The notes under the pieces: generated by a model
Database searches by the model: none
Seen by the model: the letters and a program-made list of their open reading frames with translations, nothing else
Told to the model about the DNA's origin: nothing
Assembly: GCF_018873765.1 (NCBI RefSeq)
Contig: NC_057925.1
Coordinates: 60,586,970 to 60,650,969 of the forward strand
Source: Telopea speciosissima
Taxonomy: Eukaryota; Streptophyta; Magnoliopsida; Proteales; Proteaceae
Direction of reading: 5' to 3'
Length of the DNA: 64,000 nt
Shown: in pieces, positions 34,770 to 45,980 of the stretch
Layout: every line of letters begins with the position of its first letter
Numbering within the stretch: the first letter of the stretch is position 1
Position numbers and translations under genes: made by a program

Positions 34770-35313
34770 CCTTGTGTAACCCAAACCTTCCTCCCCCTAG
34801 CGGATACAATTCACTCTCAATCCATATCTCTTAGAACATGATTATCTATTCCTCATATTTTAGAACCTGTTGAAGCTTCAAAACCCTCAAGATTATTATT
34901 TACTTAATTTATTATTATTAAGTATTCAGATATTTTTCCTGGCAGATTTTATTGGAGTATTCGGATTTTTTTCTGGATATCTCTAAACAAATACGGATGT
35001 CCCTAAATGGATACAGATGCAGATCGAATTCAGATTTTTAGTTATCCATTTACAACCCTAGTTTTACCCCTCATAGCAGCCACAACAAATTTTTGATCTG
35101 CATCTGTATCCATTTAGGGACATAATCGTAAATCTCAGTTGATTTAGTACATAATGTTTTGGTATGGTTCATCATATCTTGTACAATTTTTACCCAAAAA
35201 AAAATATAACACCACAATTCAGCTTTATCTCATATCAAGTACTATATACAAACAACACAATTGAGCTTTATAGATAACCTTTATTCCTAGCTATACGACA
35301 TATTACTCCACCT

Positions 35314-37456
35314 TCACTTCCTAATAATACTTCTTGGCCTTGGGAAAGCCTCTGCGATCCAAGCAGCTCTCCTTTTCTGCCTTTGAAAGCGAATGCCACA
35401 CGCATTGCATAGGGTCTGCAAAGTAACAACAAACAGAAAATTAAGTTTTTTTTTTAAGGTGAATAAATATACAAGGTGCTGAAACAGGAATTTTATTCTC
35501 GTCCAGTCCATCTCATTTGAGAATTCAATCGTACACTCAACACTTGAGAAGATAAAAAGACATCACTTCTCAAAAATGAAAGGAATAATTTTACCTTGCG
35601 GCCAAGAGGACCGTTACGCCAGAGTGGAGTTTCTTTCTTTTTACAGAATGTACATGCTCTCTGAGGTAATGCCAAACTCAAAGTATGTCCAGCATACTTA
35701 GCAGAGAGTATGGGGTTGCAAGGATGATGAGGAAGAACAGATGCCATTACAGGGGTTGAACCCAAGAAATCAATGAACTCAGTAGTGTGGTTATTGTTAT
35801 TGCTGGTGGTGTGGGCCACATGGTCATAGCTGGGTAAAACCCATGACAGGAATGGATTTGCTCCAGTTATCATCACTCCATCGTTGTTCCCTACTTCCTG
35901 TTAACAGCTAAAACGTTAATACTGAGGTGAATCCGCCACGTCATCAAGCCGTTAAAGCAATTTTCTTTAAAAAAAAAGTCGATACTAGGAAACCATTTTG
36001 TACAACATACAACGCAACACTATCATGATGATGCAGATGAAACCTTAGTTCGACTCCGAGCCTCAAATGTAGGTCCCATAATTGGGATCTGAATCCGTCC
36101 TAAATCCGTCAAGATCAGTGAGGAAACGATCGGTTTTGGTATTAGGAATATAATTGAAAAATCGGGTTTTGAGTAGGGGAGTCGCTTGAGTTGAGTCAAA
36201 ATTTTGGAAATTTGGTCAAGAGTTATGTAGACTAAGCCATGGTAAAAAAAAAATGAAGAGACTGGGTTATAAATCGTTCAAGTTAAATAAGACTTTGTAT
36301 TTTTATTTGAGTCCTGACAAACTCGATGAGTTTAGTCATTTTAAAAATAAAAAAAACCATAAAATTGAAACAGTTAGAAACTGAATTGATTAAAATAATA
36401 AAACTATATTATAATTCCCTTCTCTCGTTCAATGGTATAAATTCAAAATTCATTGATATGTGATTCCTTTATTTTATTTATTTTTTATCGTTTTCCCATA
36501 TTTTCCATGTATTTTCTTATTTTTTTAATAATATAAACATATTCATAAATCAAACAAAGAAACCTAGAATTCTCCTTTTTTTTTCTTCTATTCTTTTATT
36601 CCTTGCGTCCAAGGTTACATCCGGGACCATTAGATAGGAATTCGAAGATGAAGAGCGAAACAAAAAATATCACTACTGTGTAAACGGAGAATTTGAGAGT
36701 AAGCATTACAATCTCCAAGACCTTTTGGGGTTTGGATCCGACTCTCTTCCAGCTGTGGCGGGCGTTTTCACCCCAACAAAAATAGGGGGGTTTTGGTTAT
36801 TTCATGGGGGGCCTGCTAGCCGCATGTGAAATGTCCCAAACACCCCGTTTTTGCTGGGTTGGATCCTTCTACTCCCACTACAGCTGAAGGAGACCCGAAT
36901 ACTTTGGGTTTATATTAAAATATAAAAAACAAGTCTCGCCTTGATCGGGTTTGATAAGAGCGAATCACCAAGTCTTTCTAAAAGACGAGTTGAGTCAGAA
37001 AACCAAGTTTTCCAACTATGATTTAGGATCGATTGGGATAAATTGGCTGGAATCGAGATTAACCTTGTCAAATTCCAATCCAAAGTGGTAGGTTTCCTTT
37101 GATCCATAAAATTCGTCAAAAAGAGGAGAAGGGTTAGGGAGACGTTTGCGTTGCAATCATGATAGGAAAGGAAGGGGATCGGTCACCATGGATCGGTTTT
37201 TGTGACCGAAACATGAAACAGATTAATTAAAAGGTTATGCAGCTTATACCTGTGGAGGAGGGATTGGGTTGTTATCGAGGAGGAGACAATCCATATGGAA
37301 ATGGGGATGGTCACCACCCTTATCATTAACAGATGATTTTTTTCCGACATTATTTATGAGATCCATTTCCCTTGGCGCCCTTACATTCCTCATCCGGTCC
37401 ATCTGCATCGTATACATAACCGCCATAAGGTTTAGTGTTGCGGCTGTGAACTCCAT
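35314..37456 (-). CDS. GATA zinc-finger transcription factor, gene C (HAN-like, short)
   Basis: Exons (minus): 37456-37250, 35897-35595 and 35415-35314, all GT-AG and in frame, giving 203 residues. The start is the shared ATG ([11 protein letters not shown]); the upstream in-frame codon at 37480 is TTG. The finger is C151-x2-C154-x18-C173-x2-C176 with [20 protein letters not shown] and [12 protein letters not shown]. The [13 protein letters not shown] and [12 protein letters not shown] motifs are kept, with a shorter proline run than in A and B. Intron 1 has grown to 1352 bases and contains the F2 foldback element; intron 2 is 179 bases. The C-terminal PRSIIRK matches gene A. Class B, HAN-related by finger and intron position; a nuclear DNA-binding protein of unknown targets. 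No lesion seen, so likely functional. Confidence 0.85.
35898..37249 (-). other. intron 1 of gene C
   Basis: 1352 bases against 389 in gene B. It contains the F2 foldback at 36730-36902 and AT-rich unique DNA. No other gene is seen inside. Confidence 0.6.
36730..36902. mobile_element. foldback MITE, family F2 copy 3
   Basis: The left GGATCCGACTCTCTTCCAGC pairs with the right CTGAAGGAGACCCGAAT region, with AAAATAGGGGGGTTTTGG in the centre as in the 32288-32450 copy. Confidence 0.65.
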
Positions 37457-37487
37457 CTCTGCGTCAATGGTGAAACACAAATCTCTA

Positions 37488-38110
37488 CTGTTAGTTCTAC
37501 ACCATGCAAAGAATAAATAATTAAATAAATTAAAGAAAGAAGAGAGAGAGAGAGAGAGAGAAAGAGATCGAGATCATGAGAGTTTAGTTTAACTATGGTT
37601 AAAGGATGGATTAATGGAGAAAGAGAGGAAGATAAGAGGGAGTGGAGGAGGATTGTAACGGCAGTAAATAATGGCGAAAACAGCAGTAGCAGGGAAATCT
37701 GACACAAGAGAAGTTCATGTGCATGGACAGGTTTTGTACGAGAGGAGAGAGGGGAATTTTTTTTCTGTTCGGTTTCCTGCTTGGTACGGTTGTCCACTTC
37801 CTCTCATAGGGAGTCGGTGTGTTTCGGCAGGGGGTTAAGTCCTCATTTCCGGTTTCCTGTGAGAGGAATCGGACAACTGTACCGATAGAGAACCGGAGAG
37901 AATAATGATCGGGAGAGAGGGCCCATAAATACACTGGAAGTAACTGAATATCACAATTCTTTAGACTCCATTAAAAAAGCCTAAAGCTTCCAATTCCATT
38001 TGCAGAGTGTGATCCCATGGCCTTCTCTGAAAACTGATAATAAAAAAAAAAACCCACTTGGACATTTCAAGTTGCAATCGGGGAGAGAGAGAGAGAGTCT
38101 TAATTATTAC
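37488..38110 (-). other. 5' leader intron of gene C (inferred)
   Basis: Donor AAAG|GTAATAATTAAG at 38110 and acceptor CTAACAG at 37488-37490 (minus), matching gene B. It contains a GA run (37540-37562) and the MITE at 37754-37911. Confidence 0.5.
37754..37911. mobile_element. 158-bp foldback MITE with 9-10-bp TSD
   Basis: The arms TGGTACGGTTGTCCACTTCC and GGAATCGGACAACTGTACCG pair. GGAGAGAGGG flanks both sides (37744-37753, 37912-37921), which suggests a Mutator-type 9-10-bp duplication. Absent at the matching place in genes A and B. Confidence 0.75.
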
Positions 38111-38146
38111 CTTTCTATTGCAGAGGCAAAGGCAGGTATGTGAAAC

Positions 38147-38152
<6 letters not shown>

Positions 38153-38178
<26 letters not shown>
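38153..38178. repeat. (GA)n microsatellite in the leader exon of gene C
   Basis: A GA run next to AGCAAAGGTATGGGGAAACC, which repeats AGGCAAAGGCAGG text just before it. Confidence 0.8.
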
Positions 38179-38182
<4 letters not shown>

Positions 38183-38257
38183 CAAAGGTATGGGGAAACC
38201 AGATAGCAAGAAAGAGAAAAGGTAAGTTGCTGGTAAGGAAGAAATGAGAGAGTACCA

Positions 38258-38267
38258 TTATTTATAG
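38258..38267 (-). promoter_or_regulatory. TATA box of gene C
   Basis: CCTATAAATAATGG on the minus strand, conserved in position with gene B. Confidence 0.55.
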
Positions 38268-38299
38268 GGAGGTTTTGGAGAGAAGATTCGTTGTGGACC

Positions 38300-39130
38300 C
38301 TAGATTTATGTAGATCATCTTTAGGCATCGATCGATAAGCAATGCAAAATGCAAGCTAGGGGGTGGAAAAGGGAGGTAATATTTTTTCATAAATACAAGC
38401 CAAAAATGAAAGTGAACATGCATCTTTATTTACAGTCTTATCCCTTACCTCGGATCCTCAGTAGACAATGGAAAAGCTACCCATGAAGTCACAACCAATC
38501 CTCACCTTCCACCTGTCCTCTATTGCCCTCAGTTAACGTTCTTCGTCTTTGGGTAATTTTATTTTCCTTTTTCTGATTCCCATTTCATTAATTAATTAAA
38601 AAATTTTGCCATCGGAACCTAAAATTTATCACATTTAATGATATACAAAATTAAGCAAAAAAAAAAAGAAAATTTCAAAAACTGGGATCGGATGTTCATC
38701 TCTTTTAATTTTCTTGGAAATTTTAGTTTTACGATTGGGTATCATATTCTTCAAATTGTTTCTTCTCTTCCCATGGATAAGCAGAAATCCCACTCCCCAT
38801 GATACTTGCGTGCATACTTTTATTGGGCCCGGGCCCTACCCTAATGCAGGGGCCACTCGACTAGGTAGCGTTCTTTTCCTTAATATTATACTAACCAGTG
38901 TAGCGTGAGAAAATACTCATTTTTTTAGTGATAAAACTATAAGTGAGATATGGTTATCTCATTCTAACTCATAAGAGTTATTGAATAATCAAAAAGACCT
39001 TCTCTCTCCCCCCCCCCCTCCCCCCAACACTAAATATTGGATACCATAACTATTCTCTGATCTTCAAATTAATTTTTATTTTTGTGTTTAAGGCACCCCT
39101 TGAAATAGACTTTGATATAGAAGGAAGTTC
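38300..39130. other. upstream flank of gene C with tail segment, copy 5 (first part)
   Basis: No gene. 38380-38560 matches the upstream of gene A (CTTATCCCTTACCTCGG, TCCTCACCTTCCAC). 38905-39130 is the tail repeat, interrupted at 39135 by an LTR and resumed at 40380. Confidence 0.6.
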
Positions 39131-39135
39131 GTAAC

Positions 39136-40374
39136 TCTTGCCACCAGAATCTAGTTTGATGATGTGGAAGACCAGCAAAAGGTGAAAGGCACAAGAAGAG
39201 ACCTAGAACGGACTCCGAGAAAGAACTCTCTAATGCCTAATTCAGATCCATACAACAGATAATTTGAAGAGGGAGTATGGAGAGAGCAGTAAGTCCAAAT
39301 AGTTGTGAATAAATAGTACTTGGGTCCTTCCTTTACTATATAAAGGAGGAGCGGTTGCACAGGTGATTGTAGAATCTTAATGGAGATCGGAGTCCTTTCT
39401 TGGTCTGGAAAGTTCAGATATTCCCATGTGCGTGATTGAGTGAGCTTTGTGTTTCCTTTGATTTGGGAAATGTGCCCTATCTTCTCGCGAAGAGAGTGGA
39501 GTTTGTGTTAGAATTTTAGTTCTAATAAAATTCTATATGGACATAATTAAATCTCTAAATCAGGCTAATTAGGGTTTTGGTCTAATAAAGTGGGGTCATT
39601 AAGTTATATTAAAAGTCTAATGTGGAATGGCTTAGTGTGGGCCAGATAGATTCCTATTGGGACTGTGATGAGTCAGACCCTATAGGGATTACTATATAAG
39701 GAGAGCTAGGTCCCCCCTCTACCCATCACAACTTATTATTCTCAATTGTTATTGAGGAGTGCATTCTTGAAAGAGAGGGAGATATTCAGTGTTCATCGTC
39801 CCTGCGCATTCGGTATTCTCATCAGGCCAGTTACTTTGAGAATAGAGGGGAAGCACCTAGATCTTTGTTCTTTATTTTCCGCTGCAATCATCATCACTAT
39901 GGATGCGAAACAAGGTTGGTGGTTCTATCCCTATTTTCTATTATTTATTTGATTGTGTTCTTGAACACTCTATGAAAATTCTAGCTTTTAGAATTTTGTT
40001 CCTATTCGGATCGATTTATTCTATCAGTTTGAGCCCATCCCAACTCTACTAGTGGAGAGTATGTTGTTGCACGAATTTGAGTCCTATCAGGGCTCTGATG
40101 CCGCAGGACCCGTTTCCTACAACAATTCCCTCTTCTACGACATGACTCTTCCATTGACTGGTCTCCTTCTTCCAAGGAATTTATGAATCTTGATGGTCTT
40201 CTTGTCGTTGGTGATGCTGGGACTGATGGGGAAGTGATCATATGTGAACTTCACCCAATAGCGGTAGCCCTTGGTGATGCCCTAGATGAGGTTCTGGATA
40301 CAGTTGACGGGTGTCCGGATCACAATAGTCTCACATGTCAATCGCTCACTGGAAGGTTATTTTTATGTACATTA
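39136..40374 (-). mobile_element. solo LTR fossil, Ty3/Gypsy-like, with a nested LTR
   Basis: GTAAC flanks the unit on both sides (39131-39135, 40375-40379). The un-inserted site is seen in the tail copies at about 24545 and 34400. Without the nested insertion the unit is about 713 bases. It is related to 23329-23956 (GATGATGTGG, GAGGGAGTATGGAGA, ACTTGGGTCC, ACTATATAAAGGAGG). Read on the minus strand. The older layer of the nest. Confidence 0.75.
39506..40026. mobile_element. solo LTR, Copia-like, nested in the Gypsy LTR
   Basis: It starts TGTTAGAATTTTAG and ends TTCTATCA, with GTTTG on both sides (39501-39505, 40027-40031). 521 bases with a TATATAAGGAGAG box near 39700. Looks whole as an LTR; no internal part. 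Younger than its host LTR. The family is assigned from its general look only. Confidence 0.75.
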
Positions 40375-40379
40375 GTAAC

Positions 40380-41579
40380 AACATTCTGTTAAACTACATT
40401 CCCGAAATGTAACAAATCATTACATATATGGATATTGTCTGCCCTTTTTTGAAGAATTAAGTCGACATTATTCCCGACAAGTATGTTAAACCAAACAGTT
40501 ACATTGATTAAGATTCCTTTATTGGCTCTCGATTTTCCTATTTTAGCCATTTCTTTGTGTTGTTACCAAAAATGCTAAACCCTTTAATATATAGTCAGTG
40601 GAATATCGAGTAAATTTCGGATAATAAAAACGTTAACTTTTATAAGAGTTTTCTTTTGGACAATAGATTAGAAGTGCATAGTTTTTACAGGAATATAGGT
40701 CTACTTAACACTACAAGAGATTACCGTGTTAGATGAAAACACTATGGGTTTCAAACCATGAAACCCTAACCCAACAAAATAATCAAGAACACGAATAAAT
40801 GATTACATGGTACAAGAATTAAATGTTGTACCTTGCACCATGTATGTTGATGATGATTAATTTTGTGAAGCACACTCGTCGCAACTCTGTCAATCACGTC
40901 TTGACTTGAGTCTTCCATAGTCTTTTGTCATTCCACAAATCTCTTCTTCGTGGGAGAAAGAGGGGAAAATATGTCGAAGGCTGCAGGGACCCAAGACTAG
41001 TATATATAATATTGTTTCAACTCGAATCTCAGTTCCAAAGTGGTATTGGGTTGATCTATCTTTGTGTGTGACGAATCGAACCGATTCATGCATAGACTCC
41101 CACTAAGTGACTAATTCATTAATTAATTAAGCCCATAATTAGAAACTTCTAACATACAAAACTATAAGATTACAGTACAATAGAGAGCCAAGAGAGAGAT
41201 TTTGGGGTGTGTAGACAATCAAGAGGGAGGAGATCCCCAGCAGGAGAGAGAGTAGGCGAGTCCTTGCATCATCCAATGACATTGCAGCTCCATCTCTACA
41301 CAGGTTTAGTTGTATAGAGTTGAATGTATTCTTACATGGAATCTCATTCCTATACAAAACATACATAGGAAGATTCTTTGTACAACCCTAATACATGCCA
41401 ATATATGGGTAGATCAATAGGAGCTCAAATTTTTTAGAGATTTCGACCAAGGGTCCCTTGCTAGCTCACAAGTTAAACTTCATTGTTAATGAACTTAAGC
41501 GCTTGTCGAGATAAAGTTGTGTAAGTCCATCACAAAATGGAAATGATTGAAAAAAAATGGAAGACACATATATTGGAGG
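40380..41579. repeat. tail segment copy 5 (second part) and shared spacer
   Basis: 40380-40640 resumes the tail repeat. 40660-41400 matches 24880-26330 without the family H MITEs: GAAGTGCATAG, AGAGAGCCAAGAGAGA, GACAATCAAGAGGGAGGAGATC, CTCCATCTCTACAC, GGAAGATTCTTTGTACAAC. No gene recognised. Confidence 0.65.
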
Positions 41580-41996
41580 TCGTCCATAGGGGGCGGGGAG
41601 GAGAGAGGACCTGACGACATAGTTTGCATTAACAGCTCAGAGATAGATTTTTTAAATTTAGAGAATTCCCTCGACATTAAAGTAGTAAATCGCATTGATG
41701 AGAAAGCCGGAGACAAATTCATTCATTAGAAAACCTATATTTCTATTAGGAGAGAGAAGAGTGTCACTGTGAACCCTACATTTCATTATGTTTGGGCGTG
41801 TGAAAAAACTGCATAACATATAGGATCAGTCCATACCGAGATCCGATTTTTAAATCCCTAAAGCAGGTTTCTTCTTTTTCCAGACTCAAAAATGAATTCT
41901 CCAAAACATTAACGTTGTTTCAGCATTTGATGACAACCGTTATAAAGGTCCAGCCTAATTGTATTGGCAAAGAGATTTACGATTGTATGAGTAATA
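41580..41996. repeat. inverted duplication arm 1 (partner 54062-54488)
   Basis: The sequence from GGGGGCGGGGAGGAGAGAGG to GAGATTTACGATTG is found reverse-complemented 12.5 kb away with about 10 percent difference. On the minus strand it is open from 41722 for 75 codons (MRFTTLMSREFSKF...), while arm 2 keeps the same start but closes after EFSKF. The protein is not recognised. Either a dispersed transposon or a copied exon. Confidence 0.7.
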
Positions 41997-42224
41997 AAAA
42001 CATGATTTGTGTAGCTGAACCCATTTAATTACAGTAAGGCTTAATTGAGTTGTATTGACAACAAATGTAGTAAAAAACATTATAAGGGGATATATATCAA
42101 TAAATGGGGGGAAATAAAGTTGAATTTCACTTGAAATTTGACAGGTGATCAAAAAATAAGGCAAGTAAAATCTCTCTCTCTTATACACACATAAATGGAT
42201 AAATAATGGAAACATGTAGTTACA

Positions 42225-42430
42225 AATGCATCAATGCACTCCCATAGGTTTGCTTGGCTGGTTTAGAACGATGTTCTTCGATCACGGGGTCCCAAGTTGA
42301 AGTTCCTACGAATGAAGCGTTACATGGGGTGGGGGGAGGCTTCATGTAACCGGGGTTTCCTTTTGGACCCGAACCATAAACCTGGACAGGTTCAAAGGTT
42401 TCCTCGTTAGCAAAAAAAAACAACCTATAA
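42225..42430 (-). CDS. possible last exon of an unknown small gene
   Basis: On the minus strand an open stretch after CTAACGAG reads ETFEPVQVYGSGPKGNPGY, then PPPTPCNASFVG and ends SKPAKQTYGSALMHL. A donor-like GGGTAAGT near 42485 and the acceptor-like site suggest two exons, with an upstream piece reading LPKLKGVKPTQLG. I do not recognise the family and no start codon can be fixed, so this may be a gene relic. Confidence 0.25.
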
Positions 42431-42444
42431 ATGCATATACACAA

Positions 42445-43039
42445 TGCTCAATGTTTGATTCATCAATCGTTTGGTTCAAAAAACTTACCCAGCTGAGTTG
42501 GTTTGACTCCTTTTAGTTTTGGTAGTCACTCGTGAGAACTTATATGTAATGCCGGGTGAGATACGAAACTTCACGTACTGGATTCTTTGACCGTGCAAGA
42601 TATGAAAAATAAATTCTCATGCAAAAACAAAAAGAAATTAAAAAACAAATAAAGAAAAAAACATTAATTAAGTGACTTGGTAAGGTACAAATAAGGAAAA
42701 AAGCATTAATTAAATCTGAATTTAAAGAAGAGAAAGATAAAAGTGATTTGGTAAGTTGAGAGAGCTTTAGGTTTGATATGTTTGCATGCACGGACGTAAC
42801 GGCAATAACCGATTGCAAAAATCAGAAGGTACATGTGAGTTGCAGGGGCACGTAACGGCAACAATCGATTGCAAAATCCAAAGGTGCATGGAATCCTACG
42901 AGAGCAAAGCACCACATGGACACAATTGGAAAGAGACCAATAAAAATATAATTAAAAAAAGGGAAAAGAGCGTGCACAGTGCGCCTTAAAAGTATAATGA
43001 CCGCCCCACCTCTAATGAAAGGGAGTTCCTATTGACCCT
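42445..43039. other. spacer shared with 26590-27130
   Basis: GGCAATAACCGATTGCAAAA and GCATGGAATCCTACGAGAG correspond to the spacer after gene A. No gene. Confidence 0.6.
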
Positions 43040-43530
43040 TGGTAGTTGTAGATAGTTGTAGGCTGATTCATTACACGATAAGGGACACTTCTTTTGTCTC
43101 ATGTTTCATCTGAATATTAGTTGACAGACGTTTTTACAAAAGCTCACACAATTTATACATCTACGGTTTCTTGTATAGATATTTGTAGACCTTATCTTGT
43201 ATTGAGTCAGTGTACAGTCAGCCTACTTTGTATTCCAACTAACTTGTATAGAAACATATTTTGTATAGGGTATTCCCTCTTGTATTTGTACATAGAGAAA
43301 ATCTTCATTGTGCCGTGTGTGTAGGTTGCACCCAAACATGGTGGGTGGGTCAGTGGGTGAAATGACTGCCCCGCCCCTCTGAATGGTGGAAATACCATTC
43401 TCACATGTCTAGGCACAGCCTGCGTTGCGGCACAAAGAACAACAACCCTTATACATATCCACATTGTGAATACAATATACAAAAATACAAAAATTATATT
43501 ATCTATTGTCAGCCCCACGCGCACACAAAG
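43040..43530 (+). mobile_element. Ty1/Copia fossil, second copy, with nested MITE
   Basis: Paralogous to 27276-27890 (GGGACACTTCTTTTGTCTCA, TTTTTACAAAAGCTCACACA, CTTGTATAGAAACATA, AATACAATATACAAAAATAC), with one pol-end segment instead of three. Broken. It is interrupted by the element at 43295-43449. Confidence 0.7.
43295..43449. mobile_element. 155-bp foldback hAT-like MITE in the Copia fossil
   Basis: TTGTGCCGTGTGTGTAGG pairs with GCCTGCGTTGCGGCACAA. The flanks TGTACATA and TATACATA agree at seven of eight positions, and the Copia copy at about 27830 shows the empty site. A relative is seen near 50165-50260. Confidence 0.75.
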
Positions 43531-43559
43531 CTCATATTTCCCCATAGAAAACTTTTCCT

Positions 43560-44129
43560 CATAAAAAAAAATTTGAGAAAAAGAACGCTAAGCACAAAGA
43601 ACACCAACAGAAACTACGGCACATTATCAACAGCTCCGTATAACCGGTACTTGTTTTAATATTACTGCAACAGATTGGTGGCACTGCTTACAATTAAAAG
43701 CAATTGGAAGAAAATAAAAATTCAGATTGACATCCTTTTAAAAAGATTCATGTTGATATGAAACACTGAAAGTATGTAATCAATCTCCCCAATTTGTAAA
43801 TATTGTTCCCCTGTTTTGTTCCTACTAACCAAATATTTGAAGTTCTACTTATAAGAGAAAAAAATTAGAATTCCAAAACATATTTTACTTATCATTATGA
43901 TGTATAAGGGCTGAGAATTGCAGAAACAGTTGATGACAAAGATGAAAAAACTAAAAAAGCTCAAAGAGGACTGGGGTGACAAAATATTTAATTCTATGAC
44001 CACGGCATTGTTAGAGTTAAATGAGTACAATGCTAGTGGGAGAGATTGGTTCCAGAACTGTGAAACTTTAGGGAAGAAGAAAAGCCAGTTTGAAAGAGGT
44101 TCTTCAACACAATACACCATTTAAAGCCT
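43560..44129. other. intergenic, nothing recognised
   Basis: An open frame of 68 codons at 43918-44124 is lysine-rich at its start and has no family resemblance. Confidence 0.35.
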
Positions 44130-44302
44130 GTTTAGGTTTAAACAGGTCTATATCCCGGTTCTGCACAGTATAACGCCCCGATTATAGCCCGGGTTCGATC
44201 AAGGCTCAGTCCAATTATATAAACGGCCAGTCACAATGCAGGCTTTAAAAATCATGAGGCCCATCTAGGCTTGATCGAGCCCAACCGGTTGACACCCTTA
44301 CT
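44130..44302. mobile_element. hAT-type relic
   Basis: It ends GGTTGACACCCTTA, as the 18077-18956 element does, with AGCCCGGG/GAGCCC text before it. The left end is degraded. Confidence 0.45.
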
Positions 44303-44454
44303 GTTCATGCAACTCAAGAATTGAGAGGCCCTTGTCTTTAGGACCATTGTGAGTTCAAGGTCAGTTATTCTCTAACAAAGTCCACTTCACTCTTCTTGTT
44401 GTAATTCTTTTGAAGCACACCCAAAATCTCTCCCGGCCCTCTCTCTCTTTAGGT

Positions 44455-44620
44455 GAACGTTCTTGAAATAGATTTTGAGTCTAGAACACATTATGAAGTG
44501 AGAAAAATAAAAAAAAATCTTGTTTAAGAGCACATTCTAGATTCTAGGTTTATAACATATTCTAAAACGAGAAAATAAAGAAAACTATCTATTCCAAGAG
44601 CATACCAAACACAGCCAAAA
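44455..44620. mobile_element. Tourist-like MITE relic
   Basis: The right end GCATACCAAACACAGCC matches the 3548-3672 family. Inner arms ATAGATTTTGAGTCTAGAAC and TCTAGATTCTAGG are partly paired. Confidence 0.5.
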
Positions 44621-44696
44621 TTCCCAATTGGGTCAATGTCTCTTAAAGTGTTTGTGCTAAACCTTGATTAATCCTTCACTTTTAAGACGTTACTTA

Positions 44697-45195
44697 GGCT
44701 CTCTTTGAGATAATTTATATTTATATTTATGATCTATTTATGAATAATCAATTATGATAATTGGATATGGGCTATAAACAATAACCATTTGGTTACTGTT
44801 AGAGATAATAAATTATAGGGATCCTTAGATTATATAATAAAAAATAGATTTGATATGTTTAAGTGAATAATATATTAAATATTACGGTGGGGACAGCGTG
44901 GGGTTGAGGAAAGGGAAAACCGAAGAGGCTTTGTTCTAATTTTTTTTTTTTTTTTACTAATTTACCCTCACTTAAATAATGATTCTACACATACTCATTA
45001 ATGATCCCCGCATAAACAAACCTTAACAATTTATGATGATAAATCATAAACAACTCTTGAATTATTAATGAATTTATGCTTATATTGATTTATTTTAATA
45101 AAAAATAAGGATCATAAATCATACCAAACACATAACACATCTATTTATGTCTTTCTATCAGATAAACATAACTTTAAACTATACCAAAGAGAGCC
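44697..45195. mobile_element. Tourist-like MITE with TTA duplication
   Basis: Ends GGCTCTCTTTGAG and CCAAAGAGAGCC, flanked by TTA (44694-44696, 45196-45198). 499 bases. The interior is rich in TTATGATC/GATCATAA inverted text. Confidence 0.75.
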
Positions 45196-45199
45196 TTAA

Positions 45200-45682
45200 G
45201 CTACCAAAGTATTTCTATTGGAACAATCACTCGTTTCTGATCAAATCCGAAACACATAAGTTATATCGTCCATCAATAACAATTTCTCCTAGAATTTGGG
45301 GATTTCTATTGTATTAATTCTAACTGTTGGATGCAAAAGAACCGAATTCAAAACCCAGAAACCTCCTTGTATAGCTTCCCTTTTTTAGTAGATGTTAATC
45401 GATTTCAGGGTGTTTCAGGAAACTGATTCGGTTTCGATTTGGTTCACGGTATGGAATGTAAAAATCAGAACCAAACTTTTTATTTTAAAGCCTGATAAAG
45501 AAATCTAATGCTACTGGGCATGAATAAAAACAGTTTTAATTATATAAATCCATTATGAAACACTCACACAGTCTAGACAATAGATGCTTACATACGATCA
45601 AAATTGAACAAAACCATTACTGGTTCGAAGGCCCAGTGGCAGCCCAGCCTAGTCATCCAGCATGCCGGCCGACCCATTTGGA
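45200..45682. other. intergenic, downstream of the LEA gene
   Basis: Nothing recognised apart from the likely 3' UTR of the minus-strand LEA gene at its right end. Confidence 0.4.
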
Positions 45683-45964
45683 CTAGGTCTTAACATACTG
45701 CCCCTGTCGATTGACCAGGGGTTGTGTAGCGGACCTAGCGGTAGAGGATTCCCACCTCTCACCCGCGTTTTCTTCACGCGCCGCCTTCTTAATCCACTCG
45801 GCATCGTTGTACTTCTTTTCCTTACGCTCCGTGGCCATCTCCTTCTCTACTGGGTGACGGGTTGTTATCCTCTCCACCTTCTCTTGGACCTTTGCTTTGG
45901 TCTTCTTCAAGCCGGACTTAGCTGACGCTGCAATGTTGGAAGCTTTTTCCTTCATTGATTCCAT
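45683..45964 (-). CDS. LEA_1 family late embryogenesis abundant protein (short)
   Basis: One exon, 93 residues. [20 protein letters not shown], the K/E-rich helix [20 protein letters not shown] and [20 protein letters not shown] are diagnostic of the plant LEA_1 family (Pfam PF03760, D-113 type). These are disordered hydrophilic proteins that protect cells during drying and are usually ABA- and stress-induced. The conserved part ends near residue 66. The Gly-rich C-terminal tail with HPIG and NPRVGG, kept in the relative at 50336-50757, is missing and replaced by 27 unrelated residues. The promoter has ABRE-like motifs and a hairpin over the TATA box. Probably expressed in drying tissue; whether it works without the tail is unknown. 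Confidence 0.85.
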   Translation of the reverse strand: MESMKEKASNIAASAKSGLKKTKAKVQEKVERITTRHPVEKEMATERKEKKYNDAEWIKKAAREENAGERWESSTARSATQPLVNRQGQYVKT

Positions 45965-45980
45965 CTTCGCTTCAACACAC

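Noticed and set aside
42225-42444. Confident small protein gene
   Set aside because: The PPPTPCN-containing frame is suggestive but lacks a start, homology or confirmed splicing, so it is kept only as a low-confidence exon.
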